Of a stretch of DNA of 64,000 nucleotides, positions 59,668 to 64,000 are shown piece by piece. The stretch lies in the NCBI RefSeq assembly GCF_015351025.1, contig NZ_JADKRV010000007.1:62001-126000 (forward strand), written 5' to 3'. The DNA comes from Curtobacterium sp. VKM Ac-1376 (lineage in GTDB: Bacteria; Actinomycetota; Actinomycetes; Actinomycetales; Microbacteriaceae). Positions within the stretch are counted from its first letter, which is position 1; every line of letters starts with the position of its first letter. The position numbers and the translations under genes were made by a program. Below the pieces are notes generated by a model, which had not been told where the DNA came from, did not search any database, and was given only the letters and a program-made list of their open reading frames with translations.

Positions 59668-60504
59668 CTAGACAACGTGGTAGCTCTCGATGAGTGACGT
59701 GATGATGAGGCCCCAGCCGTCGACCAGCACGAAGAGCAGGATCTTGAACGGCAGCGAGATCATGACCGGCGGGAGCATCATCATGCCCATCGACATCAGG
59801 GCGGCGGAGACGACCAGGTCGATCACCAGGAACGGGATGAAGACGACGAACCCGATGATGAACGCGCTGCGGAGCTCGGAGATGATGAACGCCGGGATCA
59901 CGGTCGTCATCGGCACGTCCGCCATCGACTTCGGGTTGTCGAGGCCGGCGGCGCGGGTGATCAGGGCGACGTCCTCGTCGCGGGTCTGGTGGAGCATGAA
60001 GGTCCGCAGGGGCTTCGTGCCGATCTCGACCGCCTGGGCGAAGTCGAGCTTCCCCGCCAGGTAGGGCTGCAGCGCGTCGTCGTTGATGTGCCCGAGCACC
60101 GGTGCCATCACGAACAGCGACAGGAACAGCGCGAGGCCGGCGATCACCTGGTTCGGCGGGATCGACTGCAGCCCGAGCGCGTTCCGGGTCATCGCGAGCA
60201 CCACGAAGATCTTCGTGAACGACGTCATCATGAGCATGAGCGCCGGTGCGACGCTCAGGAGCGTGATGCCGATCAGGGTCACGACCGCCGACGACGGGGT
60301 GCCGTCGGGGCCGTTCACGCTGACGCTGAAGTCACCGGTCGTGGGGGCCGTCGGGGTGGCCGGGGCGGAGGGCTCGACGACACCGGCCGCGTGGGCGCCG
60401 GTCGCGGTGAGCATCAGGAAGCCGGCGACGACCGCCGTTCCGAGCAGGACGAGGGCGAGCAGCCGTCCGGACCGGGCCAGCCGCGGGGACCCCACCGCAG
60501 TCAC
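59668..60504 (-). CDS. fliP: Flagellar export protein FliP
   Basis: 278 residues. An N-terminal signal-like helix (LLALVLLGTAVVAGFLMLTA) is followed by a T/P-rich linker and the core: SVAPALMLMMTSFTKIFVVL, LGLQSIPPNQVIAGLALFLS, FMLHQTRDEDVALITR and IPAFIISELRSAFIIGF. All FliP hallmarks are present. GTG 60504 overlaps the fliO stop (GTGA); a GTG nine bases later is possible. Confidence 0.93.
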   Translation of the reverse strand: MTAVGSPRLARSGRLLALVLLGTAVVAGFLMLTATGAHAAGVVEPSAPATPTAPTTGDFSVSVNGPDGTPSSAVVTLIGITLLSVAPALMLMMTSFTKIFVVLAMTRNALGLQSIPPNQVIAGLALFLSLFVMAPVLGHINDDALQPYLAGKLDFAQAVEIGTKPLRTFMLHQTRDEDVALITRAAGLDNPKSMADVPMTTVIPAFIISELRSAFIIGFVVFIPFLVIDLVVSAALMSMGMMMLPPVMISLPFKILLFVLVDGWGLIITSLIESYHVV

Positions 60505-61028
60505 CCGGTCCGCCGGTTCCGGACCGCGGCTGCGGCCTGCCGCCAGGTGTCGACCGACAGGATCGAGCCCTGCAGCTGCTGCACGGTGGGCACCGTGGTG
60601 CGCTGGGCGCGCCGGTTCCGCGGGCGCATGGGCAGCGGCTCCGCCGCGGCGGCCGGGAGGCGCTGTTCGGCCTGGTCCTGTCGCTGCAGCTCCTGCGAGA
60701 ACGCGTCGGCCGACGGCGCGGAACGCACCGGCAGCGCCACCGGCCCGGTCACGATGGTGAGATCCGGCGCGGGCGCCGGCCCGCTCGTGAGCAGGTTCAC
60801 CCCGTGCTCGGACACACCGAGGACGAGGCGCTCCCCCTCGACGTCGACCACGATGACGCTCGCCTTGCCGCCGATGCCCTGCCGGCCGACCACCTCGACC
60901 GTCGCGGCACGCCGACCGGACGGCTTGCCCGAGAAGCGCTTCCGGCTCGCGCGGTGCAGCACCCACATGAGGGCGAGCACGACGCCGAGCGACAGCGCGA
61001 CGCGGAGGGTGACCAGGAGGGTGTCCAC
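60501..61028 (-). CDS. fliO: Flagellar biosynthesis protein FliO
   Basis: 175 residues. One N-terminal membrane helix (LRVALSLGVVLALMWVLHRA), then the short beta domain VEVVGRQGIGGKASVIVVDV with RLVLGVSEHGVNLL, typical of FliO. The C-terminal ~80 residues are polar and variable. FliO helps assemble FliP. It lies between fliN (7 bp) and fliP (4-nt overlap). Confidence 0.85.
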   Translation of the reverse strand: MDTLLVTLRVALSLGVVLALMWVLHRASRKRFSGKPSGRRAATVEVVGRQGIGGKASVIVVDVEGERLVLGVSEHGVNLLTSGPAPAPDLTIVTGPVALPVRSAPSADAFSQELQRQDQAEQRLPAAAAEPLPMRPRNRRAQRTTVPTVQQLQGSILSVDTWRQAAAAVRNRRTG

Positions 61029-61035
61029 GTGCGGG

Positions 61036-61740
61036 TCAGACGGTTTCGGCGACGTCGAGGATGCGGGTGATCCGGACGGCGTAGTCCTGGTCGACGACGA
61101 CGACCTCGCCGTGTGCGATGAGCCGCCCGTTCAGCAGGACGTCGGCGGGGGCGCCGGCACTGCGGTCGAGTTCGACGACGGCGCCCGGCTCCATGCCGAG
61201 CACATCCCGCACCGACATCCGGGTGCGGCCGATCTCGACCGTGAGGGTCATCTCGACGTTGTTGATCCGGCCGAGGTTGCCGGCGGGGACGTTCGCCACG
61301 ACGGGGGCCGAGACGGTGCCGTTCTCGCGCACGCGGATGCCGAACCACCCGGCGGGCAGACCACCGCCGGTCAGCTCGAACACGACGGTGTCCGGGTCGA
61401 CGAGCAGGGACGCGGCCGACTCGCGGCTCGCCTCGCCGAGGACACCGACGCCGAGGACCCCGGCTGCGGCCTCGAGCGACGGCCGCAGCACGTCGGTCAC
61501 CGCGACGAGGCCGTGGTCGGTGCCGCCGGCGGCCCTGATCGCCTCGAGGTCGGTGAGCACGAGCGCGAGGTCGGCCGACAGGCCGCCGACGAACGACGCG
61601 ACCACGGCGTCGGCCGCCGCGTCGAGCACGACCGGTGTGGCGCCTCCAGGCAGGAGCACCGCGCGCAGTGGAGCGGCCATCGGCAGCTGCGCCGCGAGCG
61701 ACTCGGCCGCAGTGGTCTGGAGAGTGGTCGTTTCGGTCAT
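61036..61740 (-). CDS. fliN: Flagellar motor switch protein FliN
   Basis: 234 residues. The C-terminal ~75 form the FliN/SpoA domain: VEMTLTVEIGRTRMSVRDVL, ELDRSAGAPADVLLNGRLIA, VVVVDQDYAVRITRIL. The N-terminal ~150 residues are a longer domain reminiscent of FliY-type FliN of Gram-positives but with no clear CheC phosphatase motif. FliN builds the bottom ring of the C-ring. ATG 61740 overlaps the fliM stop by 4 nt. Confidence 0.9.
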   Translation of the reverse strand: MTETTTLQTTAAESLAAQLPMAAPLRAVLLPGGATPVVLDAAADAVVASFVGGLSADLALVLTDLEAIRAAGGTDHGLVAVTDVLRPSLEAAAGVLGVGVLGEASRESAASLLVDPDTVVFELTGGGLPAGWFGIRVRENGTVSAPVVANVPAGNLGRINNVEMTLTVEIGRTRMSVRDVLGMEPGAVVELDRSAGAPADVLLNGRLIAHGEVVVVDQDYAVRITRILDVAETV

Positions 61741-62648
61741 GCGTGCTGCTCCGTGCTCGGGGTGGTGACGACGATGCCGGCGAGGCGCGAGCCGTTCGCG
61801 CCGACCGCGGCGGTGCCGACGGGTTCCCCGTCGACCGCGATGGTGAGGGGCCGGTGCTGCGGGTGCGGCAGCGGCAGGACGTCGCCGACGGCGAGCCGGA
61901 GCACCTGCGTCGGCAGCACGGTCGCCGGCGCGAAGCGCAGGCTGACACCGACGGGCACGCTCTCGAGCTGCGCGTCGAGCAAGGCTCGGGCGTCGGCCGG
62001 CGACACGTGCGCGGCGGCCTCGCCGAGTTGCGGCAGGACGGCCTCGGCCGGCAGGGCCAGCGTTCCGGGGGCGACGCGGTCGCCGACGCGGATCGAGAAC
62101 GACGCGACGATCATCAGGTCACCCTTCTGGGCGGCCTGGGCGAACTGGCTGTTGAACTGGAACCCGCCGACCGAGACGTCCTGCACGAGCAGCCCCCCGA
62201 ACGAGTAGCGGAGGTCGTCGAGGGCATCCTCGACGATCTTCCGGACCAGGGCCTGCTCGATGGGCGTGAAGGTGCGGTCCGGTGTCGGGAGCGGCTTCGA
62301 GGCGCCGAGCGCGTGCGACACCCACGTCAGTGCGGCATCGAGCGGGACCTGCAGGACGCCCTTCGGGATCACCTCCGCGATCGGGAGCAGCACCATGCCG
62401 GTGAGCGCGGGCAGCGACGCGGCGTACTCGTCGTAGGTCGTCATCTGCACCTGCTCGCAGGTGACCTGGCTGACCGCGCGGACCTTCGCAGTGAGCTGCG
62501 TGCCCCACTGGCGCGCGAACGTCTCGAAGGCGAGCTCGAGGACCCGGGCGTGCTCGCGGGCGAGCGTCGACGGGCGTGCGAAGTCGTACACCTCGAGCGC
62601 GGGCAGGGTCTCGGTCACGGGTGCGTCTATCGGTCGCCCGTGCCGCAC
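61737..62648 (-). CDS. fliM: Flagellar motor switch protein FliM
   Basis: 303 residues. VYDFARPSTLAREHARVLEL opens the middle domain, which continues with MTTYDEYAASLPALTGMVLL and the C-terminal SpoA domain VLRLAVGDVLPLPHPQHRPL. The N-terminal CheY-binding peptide (LSQxEIDALL) of typical FliM is not seen, so phospho-CheY docking may differ. GTG 62648 has GGGGGA upstream; GTG 62618 is an alternative. 74 bp separate it from motB. Confidence 0.9.
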   Translation of the reverse strand: MRHGRPIDAPVTETLPALEVYDFARPSTLAREHARVLELAFETFARQWGTQLTAKVRAVSQVTCEQVQMTTYDEYAASLPALTGMVLLPIAEVIPKGVLQVPLDAALTWVSHALGASKPLPTPDRTFTPIEQALVRKIVEDALDDLRYSFGGLLVQDVSVGGFQFNSQFAQAAQKGDLMIVASFSIRVGDRVAPGTLALPAEAVLPQLGEAAAHVSPADARALLDAQLESVPVGVSLRFAPATVLPTQVLRLAVGDVLPLPHPQHRPLTIAVDGEPVGTAAVGANGSRLAGIVVTTPSTEQHA

Positions 62649-62722
62649 CCGTCAGTGCCGTCCCCCGGCTGTGCCTCCTTCTGGGGGCGGTCGGGCTGTC
62701 GCCCGTCCGCTCGTTCGTTCGT

Positions 62723-63646
62723 TCAGCCCTGGTGGGCTCCGTCCTGCGCCTTGGCGAGCGCCGGCATCAGGGCGCTGACGTCCTGGTCGGCGTTCGACAG
62801 GACCACGATGTCGACCCGGCGGTTCAGGGCGAGGTCCTGGTCCGTGCCGCCCTTCGCGAGTGGGCGGCTCGAGCCGAACCCGACGCTCTGCACGTGGTCG
62901 CTCGGCATCCCACCCCGCTCGACCAGGTCTCGGAGCACGCCGGTCGCCCGCGCGGCGCTGAGTTCCCAGTTCGTGGCGTACGGCGCCGTCGAGTTCCGCT
63001 GGTCCGCGTGGCCCTCGACGCTGACGTCGTGAGCGGAGGTCTTGAGCACCGGCGCGATCGCGTCCATGATCGACCGCGCCTGGTCGGACAGGTCGGCGCT
63101 GTTCGTGCCGAAGTACGTCTCACTGCCGATCAACCGGACGATCAGTCCGCGGGCGTCGACCGTGAACTGCACGTTGGCGGTCTGGCCCGCCTTCGCCAGG
63201 TTCTTCTTGATGGCGCTCTCGATCGCGGTGAGGTCGTCCAGCTCCTTCTCCGCTTCGGCGACGTCCTGCTTCGTCGCGGTCACCGGCACCACGGTCGACG
63301 CCGGGTCGACGTTCGTGTCCTCTGCGCCCGACGACGCGGTGGAGTGATCGGCCTGCGACTCGTCCGTCGAGTAGCCGGAGCCGTCCTCGACCTGGTCCTT
63401 CGTGACCACCGTGCCGCTGGCGGTGTCGACCTTCTGGGACTCGACCTCGCCGAAGCCCGTCGCCAGGGAGTTCTTCAGCGCGATGTACTTCTCCTGGTCC
63501 ACCGTCGACATCGCGAACAGCACCAGGAACATGCACATCAGGACGGTGATCATGTCCATGTACGAGGCCATCCAGCGCTCGTCGGGGTGCTCGGCGTCGT
63601 CGTGGGACTTCTTCGCGCGGCCGCGGCCTCGGGGGTTGGCGCTCAC
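62723..63646 (-). CDS. motB: Flagellar stator protein MotB
   Basis: 307 residues. The single membrane helix contains the proton-accepting Asp31 (SYMDMITVLMCMFLVLFAM). A long polar linker (about 55-150) follows and then the OmpA-like peptidoglycan-binding domain (about 160-290: VSVEGHADQRNSTAPYATNW, ELSAARATGVLRDLVERGGM, NRRVDIVVL). It anchors the stator to the wall. GTG 63646 lies 1 bp after the motA stop. Confidence 0.94.
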   Translation of the reverse strand: MSANPRGRGRAKKSHDDAEHPDERWMASYMDMITVLMCMFLVLFAMSTVDQEKYIALKNSLATGFGEVESQKVDTASGTVVTKDQVEDGSGYSTDESQADHSTASSGAEDTNVDPASTVVPVTATKQDVAEAEKELDDLTAIESAIKKNLAKAGQTANVQFTVDARGLIVRLIGSETYFGTNSADLSDQARSIMDAIAPVLKTSAHDVSVEGHADQRNSTAPYATNWELSAARATGVLRDLVERGGMPSDHVQSVGFGSSRPLAKGGTDQDLALNRRVDIVVLSNADQDVSALMPALAKAQDGAHQG

Positions 63647-63647
63647 G

Positions 63648-64000
63648 TCAGGCCGCCAACTGCTGCTCGTCGGCGTCGCCGCCCTTGCCCTTGCCGCTCT
63701 TCGCCGTGCCGCTCTTGCCCTTGCCGGCCGTGTCGGCGCGCGCCGCCGGAGGCACCATCGCCTTGAGCCGTTCGCCGAGCAGGCGGGGCTGGCTGCCGGC
63801 CTGGACCGCGAGCAGGCCCTCCATCAGCAGTGTCTGCCGGTCCGACTCGAGCTGCGCGAGCTTGCGGAGCTTGCCGCCGATCGGCAGCCACATGAAGTTC
63901 GCCGTCAGCAGGCCCCACAGGGTGGCGACGAACGCGCTCGCGATGAGCGGACCGAGCTCGTCCGGCTTGCCGAGGTTCGCGAGCACGTGGGTGAGTGACA
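63648..64000 (-). CDS. motA: Flagellar stator protein MotA, C-terminal part (runs off the right edge)
   Basis: The last ~117 codons only. THVLANLGKPDELGPLIASA, then FVATLWGLLTANFMWLPIGG is the MotA segment carrying the two last membrane helices (with the conserved GP and TLYG/TLWG motifs). It is followed by KLRKLAQLESDRQTLLMEGL. The C-terminus is a lysine/glycine-rich tail (AGKGKSGTAKSGKGKGG). The charged loop that contacts FliG lies beyond the window. Confidence 0.92.
   Translation of the reverse strand, partial: SLTHVLANLGKPDELGPLIASAFVATLWGLLTANFMWLPIGGKLRKLAQLESDRQTLLMEGLLAVQAGSQPRLLGERLKAMVPPAARADTAGKGKSGTAKSGKGKGGDADEQQLAA

Noticed and set aside
1-64000. CRISPR array, prophage or insertion sequence
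   Set aside because: No regularly spaced direct repeats, integrase, transposase, capsid or terminase-like proteins are present on either strand.

Overview
The window is about 70% GC, densely coded and almost free of mobile DNA. Start-codon use (many GTG starts, 4-nt ATGA/GTGA gene overlaps), an LAxTG wall-anchoring signal, small actinobacterial families (DUF6412-like, DUF6510-like, DUF2188) and a flagellar export cluster with csrA together suggest a motile member of the Microbacteriaceae, most likely Curtobacterium or a close relative. This placement is inference from gene content; no 16S gene is present.

Left part (1-9.4 kb): an edge fragment of a YbaK-type aminoacyl-tRNA deacylase, a small membrane protein next to a YidC-type insertase, two hypothetical proteins, an AraJ/SotB-like MFS exporter, an LAYTG-anchored surface protein with Cna-B-like repeats, a NUDIX hydrolase, a universal stress protein that seems to have lost its first domain, a secreted SGNH esterase and a PRC-barrel protein.

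9.4-22.8 kb is a sugar/glycan locus. gmhB, gmhA and two hldE-like genes would convert sedoheptulose 7-phosphate to ADP-D-glycero-beta-D-manno-heptose. Three GT9 (heptosyltransferase-type) enzymes, two GT4-like enzymes and one GT2 enzyme would use it, with an SDR and an aldehyde dehydrogenase as modifying enzymes. A complete ADP-heptose route in a Gram-positive organism that should lack LPS is the most striking metabolic feature.

22.8-34 kb: iron-linked dps and an orphan SIP-domain gene with an IdeR/DtxR-like box. Next comes a six-gene peptide-import operon (lipoprotein, two permeases, fused double ATPase, CocE-type hydrolase, TetR) with a recognisable promoter and operator, then a small operon of a sulfite-oxidase-like molybdoenzyme, a flavin reductase and a zinc-ribbon protein.

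34-42.7 kb: tRNA-Gly, hypothetical genes, an HpcH/HpaI aldolase, catalase, a fusion of a BLUF blue-light domain to a TetR-type regulator in which the photochemically essential glutamine is replaced by glycine, a DUF2254 membrane protein, and a tRNA cluster (Val, Cys, Gly, Val).

42.8-48.5 kb: an SMC-like Wadjet/Mks operon, jetA-jetB-jetC, directly beside the tRNA cluster and without the usual jetD nuclease gene. 48.7-54.2 kb: small genes (one a 35-residue membrane peptide), a POT peptide transporter, an acyl-CoA oxidase, and a SatD-like protein with a C-terminal helix-turn-helix plus a membrane protein, preceded by a symmetrical double palindrome.

54.2-64 kb: one minus-strand flagellar operon, read right to left: motA (partial), motB, fliM, fliN, fliO, fliP, fliQ, fliR, flhB, flhA, an FlhF-like protein without a P-loop, and csrA.

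Three families of intergenic palindromes recur across the window. One behaves like a bidirectional terminator; the other two look like REP/miniature repeats.
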